NCBI GenBank assembly: GCA_902534735.1
Contig: CACARD010000001.1
Coordinates: 275,862-339,861, forward strand
DNA length: 64,000 bases
Reading direction: 5' to 3'
DNA from: an uncultured Pelagibacteraceae bacterium
GTDB taxonomy: Bacteria > Pseudomonadota > Alphaproteobacteria > Pelagibacterales > Pelagibacteraceae
In this document: in pieces, positions 37,957-46,271 of the stretch
Layout of the letters: each line of letters begins with the position of its first letter
Numbering within the stretch: position 1 is the first letter of the stretch
Position numbers and translations under genes: made by a program
The notes under the pieces: generated by a model
Seen by the model: only the letters and a program-made list of their open reading frames with translations
Databases searched by the model: none
Told to the model about the DNA's origin: nothing

Positions 37957-39081
37957 ATGGCAAAAAGAGATTATTACGAAGTTTTGGGTGTAAATAAAAG
38001 CGCTTCAGCAGATCAAATAAAATCAGCTTACAGAAAACTCGCAGTTAAATATCATCCAGATAAAAATAAAGGTGATAAAGGTGCTGAAGAAAAATTTAAA
38101 GAAGCATCTGAAGCCTATCATGTGCTTTCTAATTCTGAAAGAAAACAAAACTATGATAATTTTGGTCATGCAGCTTTTGAAAATGGGGGTGGTGGAAGAA
38201 GTGGATTTGGAAATTTTGATTTTTCAAATCATTTCTCTGATATTTTTGAGGACTTTTTTGGAGAGGGTTTTGGTGGAAGCCGTAGAACAAGAAGGTCAAA
38301 TAATAGAGGATCGGATTTAAGATATGACTTATCTATATCTTTGGAAGAGGCTTTTTCTGGAAAGAAACAAGATATAAAATTCTCTACATCTGAAAAATGC
38401 GACACTTGTAGTGGGTCAGGTTCAAAACCGGGTCATGAGGCTGGAGCATGCTCGATGTGTAGTGGTCATGGTCAAGTAAGATCAAGCCAAGGTTTTTTTA
38501 CAGTACAACAAACATGCCCTCAATGCGCTGGTGCGGGAGAGGAAATTACTCATCCTTGCTCTAGTTGTAATGGACAAGGTAAAAAACAAGCTTCAAAAAG
38601 ATTATCGGTTACTATTCCAAAAGGTGTGGATGATGGAACCAGAATTAGACTTTCAGGAAAAGGTGAGGCTGGGTCAAGAGGTGGTAGTAGCGGTGATTTA
38701 TACTTATTCATAAATGTTCACTCTCATGACTTATTTAAAAGATCTGATGAAAACTTATTTTTTGAATGTCCAGTTTCTATTGCAGATGCTGCTCTTGGAA
38801 CATCAATTGAAATTCCAACAATTGATGGTGGTAAAGCTAAAATTAAAATTCCAGCTGGAACACAGAGTGGGAAACAATTTAGATTAAAAGGGAAAGGTAT
38901 GCCCTATATGAGAGGAAGTGATTTTGGAGACCTTTATGTGCAGGTAAATACTGAGGTTCCAATATCATTAAATAAAGAGCAGAAAGAATTGTTAGAAAAA
39001 TTTAGAGAGATTGAAAATGAAAAATCTAACCCAAGTATTAGAAAATTCTTTCAAAAAGCCAAAAGTTTTTGGAAAAACTAA
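37957..39081 (+). CDS. dnaJ: Chaperone DnaJ (Hsp40)
   Basis: Type I J-protein, 374 aa: J domain with the HPD tripeptide in KYHPDKN, Gly/Phe-rich linker (about 75-125), four CxxCxGxG-type zinc motifs ([32 protein letters not shown]), and the C-terminal substrate-binding domains. Located 28 bp after dnaK. Confidence 0.97.
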   Translation: MAKRDYYEVLGVNKSASADQIKSAYRKLAVKYHPDKNKGDKGAEEKFKEASEAYHVLSNSERKQNYDNFGHAAFENGGGGRSGFGNFDFSNHFSDIFEDFFGEGFGGSRRTRRSNNRGSDLRYDLSISLEEAFSGKKQDIKFSTSEKCDTCSGSGSKPGHEAGACSMCSGHGQVRSSQGFFTVQQTCPQCAGAGEEITHPCSSCNGQGKKQASKRLSVTIPKGVDDGTRIRLSGKGEAGSRGGSSGDLYLFINVHSHDLFKRSDENLFFECPVSIADAALGTSIEIPTIDGGKAKIKIPAGTQSGKQFRLKGKGMPYMRGSDFGDLYVQVNTEVPISLNKEQKELLEKFREIENEKSNPSIRKFFQKAKSFWKN

Positions 39082-39108
39082 ACAATAGTGTTAATCTAGT
39101 TCCTTACA

Positions 39109-39885
39109 ATGGGTAAAATTAATATAGCCATAACAGGATGCATGGGTAGAATGGGCCAACAACTCATTAAATCAGCAATTAAAGACAAATCTACCAAATT
39201 GGTTGCTCTTACAGAAAACAGAGCCCTTAATAAAAAAATTAACGGTATTAAACCTGAATTAAATAACGAAAAAGCTCTTAGAAAAGCAAATGTAGTAATA
39301 GATTTCACAACACCAGAATGCACGTTTGAAGTTTTAAATTTAGCGGTAAAGTTAAAGAAGAAAGTAGTTATTGGCACTACAGGTTTTACAAAAAAAGAGG
39401 AAGATTTAATAAAGAAGTTTTCTAAAAAAATTCCTATTTTAAAGGCAGGCAACATGAGCCTAGGGATCAATTTACTCATGCACCTAACTGAGATCACCTC
39501 AGCATCACTTGGTAATAATTATCAAAGTAAAGTTTTTGAAGTTCATCACAAACACAAGAAAGATCATCCATCAGGCACAGCCCTTATGCTTGGAAAAGGA
39601 ATTGCTTTAGGAAAAAATAAAGACTTTTATAAGATGATTGGAAAAAAATATTTGAACAAAAAAAAATTTCCTTATGGAAAAAAAATTAATTTTAATTCAA
39701 TAAGGAAAGGTGAGATTATAGGTGAGCATGAAGTTACTTTTTCAAGTGGAAAAGAAATTATAACACTGAATCACGAAGCTTTTGATAGAGCTTTATATTC
39801 CGAAGGAGCAATAGCTGCTGCCAAGTGGCTAATTAATAAAAAACCAGGTCTTTATTCAATGAGGAATCTGTTGAACTTTAAGTAA
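39109..39885 (+). CDS. dapB: 4-hydroxy-tetrahydrodipicolinate reductase
   Basis: Second committed step of lysine/diaminopimelate synthesis. 258 aa with the Rossmann motif ITGCMGRMGQQL, VIDFTTP, IGTTGF and the active-site block EVHHKHKKDHPSGTAL. It ends 1 nt into the nth start. dapB after dnaJ is common in alphaproteobacteria. Confidence 0.95.
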   Translation: MGKINIAITGCMGRMGQQLIKSAIKDKSTKLVALTENRALNKKINGIKPELNNEKALRKANVVIDFTTPECTFEVLNLAVKLKKKVVIGTTGFTKKEEDLIKKFSKKIPILKAGNMSLGINLLMHLTEITSASLGNNYQSKVFEVHHKHKKDHPSGTALMLGKGIALGKNKDFYKMIGKKYLNKKKFPYGKKINFNSIRKGEIIGEHEVTFSSGKEIITLNHEAFDRALYSEGAIAAAKWLINKKPGLYSMRNLLNFK

Positions 39886-40538
39886 TGAATGAAGTTCAGA
39901 GAGCCAAGATAGTTTTAAAAATACTCAATAAAACTTATCCAAGAACACCCATACCTTTAAAACATAGAAATATGTTTACACTTTTAATTTCTGTTCTACT
40001 TTCAGCTCAATGCACAGATGTAAATGTTAATAATGTTACAAAAGATATTTATCCAAAATATAATAAACCTGAGCATTTTGTTAAACTTGGAAGAAAAAAA
40101 ATAGAAAAATTAATAAGAAGTATAGGAATTTTTAGAATTAAAGCTAAAAGTATATATAATTTATCAAAAACTTTAGTTGAGAAATATAACAGCAAAGTTC
40201 CAAAAACTTTTGGAGAGTTAGAAGAGCTGCCTGGGGTAGGACACAAAACAGCAAGTGTAGTTATGTCTCAAGGTTTTGGATACCCTGCATTTCCAATAGA
40301 TACTCACATACATAGATTAGCTCAACGATGGGGTCTAACTAATGGAAAAAATGTTATCCAAACTGAAAAAGATTTAAAACGATTATTCCCAAGAAAATAT
40401 TGGAGCAAGCTACATCTTCAAATAATTTACTACGGTAGAGAATATTGCAAGGCAAGAGACTGTTACGGTATCACTTGTAAAATTTGTACTTCTTGTTATC
40501 CTAAAAGAAAAAAACCAATTAAAACAAAAAAAGCTTAA
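39885..40538 (+). CDS. nth: Endonuclease III (DNA glycosylase/AP lyase)
   Basis: Base-excision repair enzyme removing oxidised pyrimidines. 217 aa with helix-hairpin-helix LPGVGHKTASVV, catalytic Lys in its loop (GHKTA) and catalytic Asp in DTHIHRLAQR. The C-terminal cluster region reads CKARDCYGITCKICTSC; the spacing of its five cysteines differs from the usual C-x6-C-x2-C-x5-C, so the 4Fe-4S ligation may be altered. Confidence 0.94.
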   Translation: MNEVQRAKIVLKILNKTYPRTPIPLKHRNMFTLLISVLLSAQCTDVNVNNVTKDIYPKYNKPEHFVKLGRKKIEKLIRSIGIFRIKAKSIYNLSKTLVEKYNSKVPKTFGELEELPGVGHKTASVVMSQGFGYPAFPIDTHIHRLAQRWGLTNGKNVIQTEKDLKRLFPRKYWSKLHLQIIYYGREYCKARDCYGITCKICTSCYPKRKKPIKTKKA

Positions 40539-40539
40539 A

Positions 40540-41469
40540 ATGAAAATTTTGGGAATAGGTAATGCAATTGTCGATGTAATCTGCAAAGTTGATGATAATT
40601 TTATTAACCAAAATAAATTAACAAAAGGTACGATGAAGCTAATTTTTGATGAAAAGGAATTTAAATTAATGTTATCAAACCTAAAAATTGAAAAAACAAT
40701 TTCTGGTGGCTCAGTAGCAAATTCTATTGTTGGATTATCTCAGTTGGGTAACAAAGTTGGTTTTATTGGTAAAGTTAGTGATGACGAACTAGGAAGTAAG
40801 TATGAGGATGGGTTAAAAAAAGAAAATGTTGAATACTTTTACTCAAAGAAAAAGGAAGAGTTGCCAACCGGTACATGTTTAATTCTAGTAACTCCAGACT
40901 CTGAAAGAACTATGTGTACATTTCTTGGCACAGCAGGAAAAATAAATGAGAATGACGTAAATGCAGATGTGGTAAAACAGTCTGAGATGATTTTTTTAGA
41001 AGGATATTTGTGGGATGAAGGTGAGCCAAAAAAAGCATTTGAAAAAGCCATCAATAGCGCGAATAAAGTTGCAATGTCACTATCAGACAAGTTCTGTGTG
41101 GATAGACACAAACCACATTTTTTGGATTTGGTTAAAAATAAATTAGACATTGTATTTGCTAACGAACAAGAAATGATGTCATTAATTGATGCAAAAGATT
41201 TTAAAGATGTGATCGATTTTGGAAAAATTTTAAAAAAATTAATTGTTATTACTCGAGGAGAAAAAGGAGCTATATCAATTAATAGTGACGAAGTTGTTGA
41301 AAACGGTATTGAAGAGGATTTAAATATAAAAGATCTTACAGGTGCAGGAGATTTATTTGCAGCAGGTTTTTTACACGGAAATTTAAATAATTTAAGTACA
41401 TCTGAAAGTCTTAATAAAGGGAGAGAAATGTCATCAAAAGTTATACAACAAATCGGAGCAAGGTTATAA
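40540..41469 (+). CDS. PfkB-family sugar/nucleoside kinase
   Basis: 309-aa ribokinase-superfamily enzyme, resembling the adenosine-kinase branch found in alphaproteobacteria. N-terminal GIGNAIVDVICKVDD, SGGSVANSIVGLSQLG and the C-terminal DLTGAGDLFAAGFLHG signature with the catalytic Asp. The substrate is not determined. It starts 1 bp after nth and is followed 2 bp later by the TIGR02466 gene. Confidence 0.85.
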   Translation: MKILGIGNAIVDVICKVDDNFINQNKLTKGTMKLIFDEKEFKLMLSNLKIEKTISGGSVANSIVGLSQLGNKVGFIGKVSDDELGSKYEDGLKKENVEYFYSKKKEELPTGTCLILVTPDSERTMCTFLGTAGKINENDVNADVVKQSEMIFLEGYLWDEGEPKKAFEKAINSANKVAMSLSDKFCVDRHKPHFLDLVKNKLDIVFANEQEMMSLIDAKDFKDVIDFGKILKKLIVITRGEKGAISINSDEVVENGIEEDLNIKDLTGAGDLFAAGFLHGNLNNLSTSESLNKGREMSSKVIQQIGARL

Positions 41470-41471
41470 GT

Positions 41472-42083
41472 ATGTTAGAAGATGGAAAAAAAATTTTAAA
41501 ATTATTTCCACTACCTATTTTTCATTATAAGGTCAAAGATTATGAAAAGCATAACGAAAACCTAGCAAAGTATATCTACAATCTTTACAAAAATGATATT
41601 GACGGATTAAAAAGATCAAATCAAGGAGGTTGGCATTCAAAACCTTTTGATTTAAAAAAAAAAGATGATGCACCTTTCCATTTCTTTATGGATATACAAA
41701 AGTATGTAGCTGATGTTTTTAGAGAGTATGGATGGCTTTATACTCCAGGAAAAGTTAATCTTACTGAAATGTGGGCGATAATTAACAAAAAAAATAATTT
41801 TAATACAGAACATACCCATCCAAATAATTATTTAAGTGCCGCTTATTATGTTAAAGCTCCAGAAAATTGTGGGTCATTTAACATTTCAAATCCTAATCAA
41901 ATTGCACGGGAAAGAATTGCCATAAGTGATAAAAAAACAGAGTTTAATCGAGTCAGTGCACAAATTAAACCTGTTGAGGGAGATTTATTAATTTTTCCAG
42001 CTTATCTACCACATTCGGTAGGCATGAATTCATCTGATGAAGATAGAATAGTTATAAGCTTCAACGTTGATATTTTAAAATAG
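41472..42083 (+). CDS. TIGR02466-type putative 2-oxoglutarate/Fe(II) oxygenase
   Basis: 203-aa protein with LFPLPIFHYKVKD at the N-terminus and a cupin-like core with TEHTHPNNYLSAAYYVKAPENCGSF (putative iron ligands) and LLIFPAYLPHSVGMNSSDEDRIVISFNV with the distal His and Arg. Such proteins are frequent in marine bacteria and cyanophages; the substrate is unknown. The 3' end overlaps the convergent ArfA-like gene by 9 nt. Confidence 0.8.
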   Translation: MLEDGKKILKLFPLPIFHYKVKDYEKHNENLAKYIYNLYKNDIDGLKRSNQGGWHSKPFDLKKKDDAPFHFFMDIQKYVADVFREYGWLYTPGKVNLTEMWAIINKKNNFNTEHTHPNNYLSAAYYVKAPENCGSFNISNPNQIARERIAISDKKTEFNRVSAQIKPVEGDLLIFPAYLPHSVGMNSSDEDRIVISFNVDILK

Positions 42084-42194
42084 CCATTTTTTTTTTCTTT
42101 TGAAACTACCTTTGCCTTTTTTTGGTTTTACAACTCTAGACTTATATTTTTTAGAAAACAAATCTTTCGCAATAAAATTTTTTCTTGGTTTCAT
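42075..42194 (-). CDS. ArfA-like ribosome-rescue peptide (39 aa)
   Basis: Short gene of 39 codons plus stop. The product is extremely basic, starts MKPRKNFIAKDLFSKKYKSR and contains KPKKGKGSFKRKKK, which resembles the KKGKGSYxRK core of ArfA, the factor that recruits RF2 to stalled ribosomes. Length and charge agree with compact alphaproteobacterial ArfA-like proteins. No internal hairpin of the E. coli arfA type is visible. A simple basic RNA-binding peptide remains possible. Confidence 0.6.
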   Translation of the reverse strand: MKPRKNFIAKDLFSKKYKSRVVKPKKGKGSFKRKKKWLF

Positions 42195-42248
42195 GATTGT
42201 AAATTTTATTTAGCTATTTAACAAACTTACAAATTAATTAAACAATTA

Positions 42249-42803
42249 TCAATTATTGATATAATAACCCAACTTTGAACTTTGTATAAAATTTTCGTCA
42301 TTTAAATTTTCATCAATTTTTTTTCTTAATCTATAGACATGTGTTTCCACGGTGTGTGTTTCCAGATTAATATTGTAACCCCATACCTTTTTCTGAAGAT
42401 TTTTGACAGAAACAGGTTTTTTTGATTGTCTTAAAAAATTTATAATAGTTGTTTCTTTTTCTGTTAGATTTATACTTTTATTATTTTTTGTAAGTCTTCT
42501 TGAATTATAGTTAAATATATATGTGCCAATTTTTATATCTTTTTGTTCTTCTATTTTTCTTTTAAGAAATGAAATGTTTAAAATATCTAACAGCCGTTCA
42601 AATTCTATAGGAAATTTTTCAATTTTTAATTGATTATCCATATTTAAATTATCTTTAGAGATAATTAAATCATTAATGTAATTTTTCTTTTTTAAATCAT
42701 TCTCAGTTAAATTCTTTATCTCAAATCCTAAGACATATCTCAATTCATTTAATATTTTGTATAAAGCTGGAAAATTATATATTAATAAATATTGTTTGTT
42801 CAT
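42249..42803 (-). CDS. OmpR-type winged-helix regulator with degenerate receiver domain
   Basis: About 184 aa from the ATG at 42803. The C-terminal 95 residues form an OmpR/PhoB winged helix (LTEKETTIINFLRQSKKPVSVKNLQKKVWGY and HTVETHVYRLRKKI). The N-terminal half has the size of a receiver but lacks the acidic pocket and a clear phospho-accepting Asp, so it is likely a pseudo-receiver. No histidine kinase is adjacent. An extended frame to 42902 overlaps the divergent gene and is unlikely. It faces the L,D-transpeptidase across 13 bp. Confidence 0.78.
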   Translation of the reverse strand: MNKQYLLIYNFPALYKILNELRYVLGFEIKNLTENDLKKKNYINDLIISKDNLNMDNQLKIEKFPIEFERLLDILNISFLKRKIEEQKDIKIGTYIFNYNSRRLTKNNKSINLTEKETTIINFLRQSKKPVSVKNLQKKVWGYNINLETHTVETHVYRLRKKIDENLNDENFIQSSKLGYYINN

Positions 42804-42816
42804 AATATTCAAGGAT

Positions 42817-43308
42817 ATGACAATTGTTGTAAAAAATAAACAAAGTCTTTTTTTTGATGATTTCAAATTTAATTGTTGTATTGGCAAAAAAGGCTTAACC
42901 AAAAATAAAATAGAAGGCGATAAAAAAACCCCAATAGGGTTTTATTCTCTTGGAAATCTGTACTATAGAGCAGATAGAGTAAAAAAACCTAAAACTTCAT
43001 TAAAATGTGTTAAAATTAAAAAAAACATGGGTTGGTGTAACGATATTAACAATAAATTATATAACAAAGAAATTAAGATAAAAAAAGGAGTGAAATATGA
43101 AAAGTTATTTAGGAATGACTATAAATACAATTATTTTATACCCGTAAAATATAATTGGCAAAAGCCAGAAAAAAATAGAGGAAGTGCAATATTTATACAC
43201 TTAACAAAAAATTACAATCCAACAGCTGGATGTATAGCTCTTTCACTGAAAGATTTTTTAATTTTAGCAAAATTAATTAAAAAAAATACAAAAATTAAAA
43301 TTGTTTAA
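42817..43308 (+). CDS. L,D-transpeptidase-fold (YkuD) protein
   Basis: 163-aa YkuD-family enzyme; relatives make 3-3 peptidoglycan cross-links or attach proteins. The active-site block IFIHLTKNYNPTAGCIALSLKD carries the conserved His and Cys. No clear signal peptide with the ATG at 42817, which has AAGGAT immediately upstream; the frame extends upstream but overlaps the divergent regulator. Stop overlaps the yggS stop by 4 nt. Confidence 0.82.
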   Translation: MTIVVKNKQSLFFDDFKFNCCIGKKGLTKNKIEGDKKTPIGFYSLGNLYYRADRVKKPKTSLKCVKIKKNMGWCNDINNKLYNKEIKIKKGVKYEKLFRNDYKYNYFIPVKYNWQKPEKNRGSAIFIHLTKNYNPTAGCIALSLKDFLILAKLIKKNTKIKIV

Positions 43309-43955
43309 TATCTATTTCCAAATATGCTAGATCCAATTCTAATAAAGGATGCTTCAAAATCTAGAGCGTTTAAATAATCTGAAGACATTCCCATACTTAA
43401 TTCATCAAAACTATACTTTTTTTTCAATTCTAGCATTTTCTTAAAGTAAATTTTTGCATCACCATCTAAAGGAGGTATGCACATCAAACCGATAATATTA
43501 AGTTTCAATTCTTTGCAATAATTATAGAATTCAAAGAGATTATTGGTATTTATTCCAGATTTTTGCTCTTCATTTCCTAAGTTAACTTGAATAAATATTT
43601 TTAAGTTATTATTTCCAAATGATGAAATTTTATTTGCTAGTTTTTCACTATCTAAAGAGTGAATATAATCGAATAATTTAACTGCAAATTTAACTTTATT
43701 TGTTTGTAACTTGCCAATTAAATGAAGCTTAATGTTGTTATTTTTTTTTTTTATTTCGTCCCACTTTTCTAAAGCTTCTTGTACTTTATTTTCACCATAA
43801 TGAATGTGTCCATAGTTAATTAAATGGATTATATGATCAATCTTAAAAGTCTTGGATACTGCGATTATGTTCGGAGTTTTTTTAAGATTATTATCGCTAA
43901 CTTTTTGCTTAACTTTTTCCTCTATATTAAGTAAATTTTTTATTGTCTCATGCAT
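43305..43955 (-). CDS. yggS: PLP homeostasis protein (YggS/PROSC)
   Basis: Pyridoxal-phosphate-binding TIM-barrel protein that buffers PLP. 216 aa with IAVSKTFKID (PLP Lys), HYGENKVQEALEKW, LHLIGKLQTNK, LSMGMSSDYLNAL and FIRIGSSIFGNR. Its start lies in the ATGCAT palindrome that also contains the start of the divergent ThiE-like gene. Confidence 0.93.
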   Translation of the reverse strand: MHETIKNLLNIEEKVKQKVSDNNLKKTPNIIAVSKTFKIDHIIHLINYGHIHYGENKVQEALEKWDEIKKKNNNIKLHLIGKLQTNKVKFAVKLFDYIHSLDSEKLANKISSFGNNNLKIFIQVNLGNEEQKSGINTNNLFEFYNYCKELKLNIIGLMCIPPLDGDAKIYFKKMLELKKKYSFDELSMGMSSDYLNALDFEASFIRIGSSIFGNRY

Positions 43956-44507
43956 AAATTTAAATTTAAAAAATATTATTTTATAAACAAGTTTAACAAA
44001 AATAATATTGATAATTTAGAGAATAATACAGTTATTATTTATAGAAATTACGAAAAAAAAAATCACCTAAAAGAAATCATAAAAATCAAAAATTATTGCA
44101 AAAGTAAAAAAATTCAATTTTACTTGTCTAATGATATCAAGTTGTCATTAAATCTTAAATTAGACGGAGCATACATACCTTCATTTAACAGTAGTTATCA
44201 ACACCTATCATATAAATTTAAAAAGGATTTTGATATAATTGGTTCTGCACATAATTTAAAGCAAATCAGGGTTAAAGAGAAACAAAAAGTGAAGATAATA
44301 TTTTTGTCCTCATTGTTTAAAGAAAATAAAAATTATTTAGGAATTAATAGATTTAATAATTTGAGTAAACTTACAAAAAGAAAGTTAATAGCTTTAGGTG
44401 GTGTTTCAACAGAAAATCTAAAAAAATTGAAAATTGTTAATTGTTTTGGTTTTAGTGGAATTAGATATTTTATAAAAAAAAAAGGCCCTATTTCTAGGGC
44501 CTTTTAA
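43950..44507 (+). CDS. ThiE/TenI-like protein, divergent
   Basis: 185-aa protein that looks like a reduced thiamine-phosphate-synthase TIM barrel: QFYLSNDIKLSLNLKLDGAYIP (cf. NDxxxxAxxxxADGVHLG) and KLIALGGVSTENLKKLKIVNCFGFSGIRYF at the end. The pyrophosphate loop GPxxxTxTK of ThiE is not recognisable, so catalysis as ThiE is doubtful. The last residues are encoded by the terminator stem of the opposite porin gene. Start overlaps yggS by 6 nt. Confidence 0.65.
   Translation: MHKFKFKKYYFINKFNKNNIDNLENNTVIIYRNYEKKNHLKEIIKIKNYCKSKKIQFYLSNDIKLSLNLKLDGAYIPSFNSSYQHLSYKFKKDFDIIGSAHNLKQIRVKEKQKVKIIFLSSLFKENKNYLGINRFNNLSKLTKRKLIALGGVSTENLKKLKIVNCFGFSGIRYFIKKKGPISRAF
44471..44505 (-). terminator. Intrinsic terminator of the porin gene
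   Basis: An 11-bp perfect stem (44480-44490 with 44495-44505, AAAAGGCCCTA/TAGGGCCTTTT) and TTTC loop; on the minus strand it is followed by a run of ten T. It begins 22 nt after the porin stop codon and lies inside the 3' end of the convergent ThiE-like gene. On the plus strand only four T follow the stem, so it is mainly a porin terminator. Confidence 0.9.
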
Positions 44508-44526
44508 AACAATGTATATTTTAAAC

Positions 44527-45477
44527 TTAGAAGTTAAACGTTAATCCTAAGCTATATTTTTCTCTTTGGTTAGTGTCAAGTGCACTGTTAGTGATGTTAT
44601 CACCATTATGCATAGCTGCACCAATACTTAGAGAACCCATAGTGTATGATACACCAATAGCTGAAGTTTCTTGATCTGGGTTTCCAGAACCAACTGCTTC
44701 AATCTCGTGAGCACCATAAGATACAGTTAAGTCGTCATTGACTTGGTAAGAAACACCAAATCCAGTTGACTCATAATCTGTTCCAGACGCCATGTCATTT
44801 TCTGACATCTGTATACCAACAGTGATTCCACCAATTGCATATTTTGCATACATTGTGCTTTCATCACCTGTAGTATTAGTTGTTACCTCAACATCTTGTT
44901 GTGCATAACCAACAGTTAAACCTTCCATACCAGTATATTCAACACCATATGATGTAGATGATACATCAGTTACTGCATCAGCTGCATTAACGTATGAAAT
45001 TGTTCCTGTAAAGCCTGAGTCATGTGCGTATGAATATACGAACATGTTGTCTCCACCAGCACCACCAATTAAATGTGTTTCAGCATTTGGTAAGATATCC
45101 CATGGCTCTTCCCAAGCTGCTGGCATTACGTCGTCTTTAGCACCAAGAGCTGAGCTTCCACCATGACCGTGGAAAGTTAAACTTCCAGCATCACCTAAAT
45201 CGAATGCTATAGAATGACTATCATATACATCTCCACCACCTGTATCATCGTTATCGATTTCAAAAGATAGTGTTACACCAATGTCATTTACTTCACCTGA
45301 TGCAGACATAGTGATTGAGTCACCCATTGTCCAACCTTGACCTTGTGTTGCTTTTGAGTCACCACCTGTGTACGACATACCAGCTGAACCTGTAGCTGTT
45401 AATGTTGCAGCAGATACTGAACTAGCAACTAGGGAACCAGCAAGAGCTGTTAACCCTATTTTTTTTATATTGTTCAT
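44527..45477 (-). CDS. Outer-membrane porin
   Basis: 316-aa beta-barrel porin. Signal peptide MNNIKKIGLTALAGSLVASSVSA, then Gly/Asp/Thr/Ser-rich alternating strands and a final TLTFNF-like strand ending in Phe (KYSLGLTFNF), the outer-membrane insertion signal. Less Lys-rich than its neighbours, with optimal-looking codons, as expected for a highly expressed protein. Strong AAGGAG ribosome-binding site 8 nt before the ATG, a leader palindrome and a strong terminator. Confidence 0.9.
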   Translation of the reverse strand: MNNIKKIGLTALAGSLVASSVSAATLTATGSAGMSYTGGDSKATQGQGWTMGDSITMSASGEVNDIGVTLSFEIDNDDTGGGDVYDSHSIAFDLGDAGSLTFHGHGGSSALGAKDDVMPAAWEEPWDILPNAETHLIGGAGGDNMFVYSYAHDSGFTGTISYVNAADAVTDVSSTSYGVEYTGMEGLTVGYAQQDVEVTTNTTGDESTMYAKYAIGGITVGIQMSENDMASGTDYESTGFGVSYQVNDDLTVSYGAHEIEAVGSGNPDQETSAIGVSYTMGSLSIGAAMHNGDNITNSALDTNQREKYSLGLTFNF

Positions 45478-45497
45478 ATTAAGTACTCCTTATTTAT

Positions 45498-45513
45498 TGT
45501 TTAATATTAAACA
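45498..45513. promoter_or_regulatory. 16-bp perfect palindrome in the porin leader
   Basis: TGTTTAATATTAAACA is its own reverse complement and lies 21-36 nt upstream of the porin ATG, before the ribosome-binding site. It could be an operator for a dimeric regulator. The AT content lowers its significance. Confidence 0.35.
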
Positions 45514-45634
45514 TGGTTCTTCTATCAAAATACTTAAGAAAAGAGCTGATTTTACTAAATTTTTTAAAATTAAGTTTGAAAGTGTTGCAAATTTACATCA
45601 TAAAAAGTCCTTTAAAATTAATGTTTTTTTAATA

Positions 45635-45680
45635 ATTAAGTATTATTATTAAGTATTTTGTAAATAATCTAAGTATCTTA
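45635..45680. repeat. Iterated TTAAGTAT motifs between porin and lipoprotein genes
   Basis: ATTAAGTATT occurs at 45635-45644 and again at 45648-45657 (13-bp step), with a partial copy, TCTAAGTATC, at 45669-45678. They lie 20-65 bp upstream of the DUF3576 gene and could bind a regulator; the surrounding 220 bp holds no gene. Confidence 0.35.
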
Positions 45681-45698
45681 ATAAAAATTATATAAAAT

Positions 45699-46259
45699 AT
45701 GAAAAAACGCATCATATATCTTTTATCTATTTTTTTAATAATCAATGCATGCAATGGAAAAGTGCCAGGGGCTGATGCTAGAAAAATACCACCAAACGCT
45801 AAAGATAGAGTTCTAAAAAATATTGAGGAAGGAAGAGGTTTTACGTTGTTGGGTACTAACAAGAAAAACATTGGTGATTTCGATTTTGCTAGTTCAAATG
45901 AATTATGGAGAGCTTCGTTAGATACTTTGGATTTCATGCCATTGGCACTTGCAAATTATAGTGGAGGAATAATTGTTACTGATTGGTATAGTGATGGATC
46001 GTCTGATAATGAATCAGTAAAAATTTCGATAAGATTTTTAAGTAATGAAATAAGATCCGATGCATTAGTTGTAAAAGTTTTTTATAAAAATTGTTCAATG
46101 CAAGATAACTGTAAGGTTTCAGATAGATCGGGTGAATTATCCTCGGAGTTGGCTAAAAAAATTCTATCTAAAGCAGCAATTTATGAGAAGGATACTATTT
46201 CAAAAAAGAAAAAAAAATATAAAAACGAAGCATTAAGAACAGACGAACAAGATCAGTAA
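45699..46259 (+). CDS. DUF3576 family lipoprotein
   Basis: 186-aa lipoprotein with a signal peptide and lipobox IINAC (Cys18). The body contains LWRASLDTLDFMPLALANYSGGIIVTDWYS, the DUF3576 core conserved in alphaproteobacteria, and a Lys-rich tail. Function unknown; probable outer-membrane location. It precedes leuS, lptE and holA, the usual order, which links it to envelope assembly genes. Confidence 0.85.
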   Translation: MKKRIIYLLSIFLIINACNGKVPGADARKIPPNAKDRVLKNIEEGRGFTLLGTNKKNIGDFDFASSNELWRASLDTLDFMPLALANYSGGIIVTDWYSDGSSDNESVKISIRFLSNEIRSDALVVKVFYKNCSMQDNCKVSDRSGELSSELAKKILSKAAIYEKDTISKKKKKYKNEALRTDEQDQ

Positions 46260-46271
46260 AAACCCTTTATT

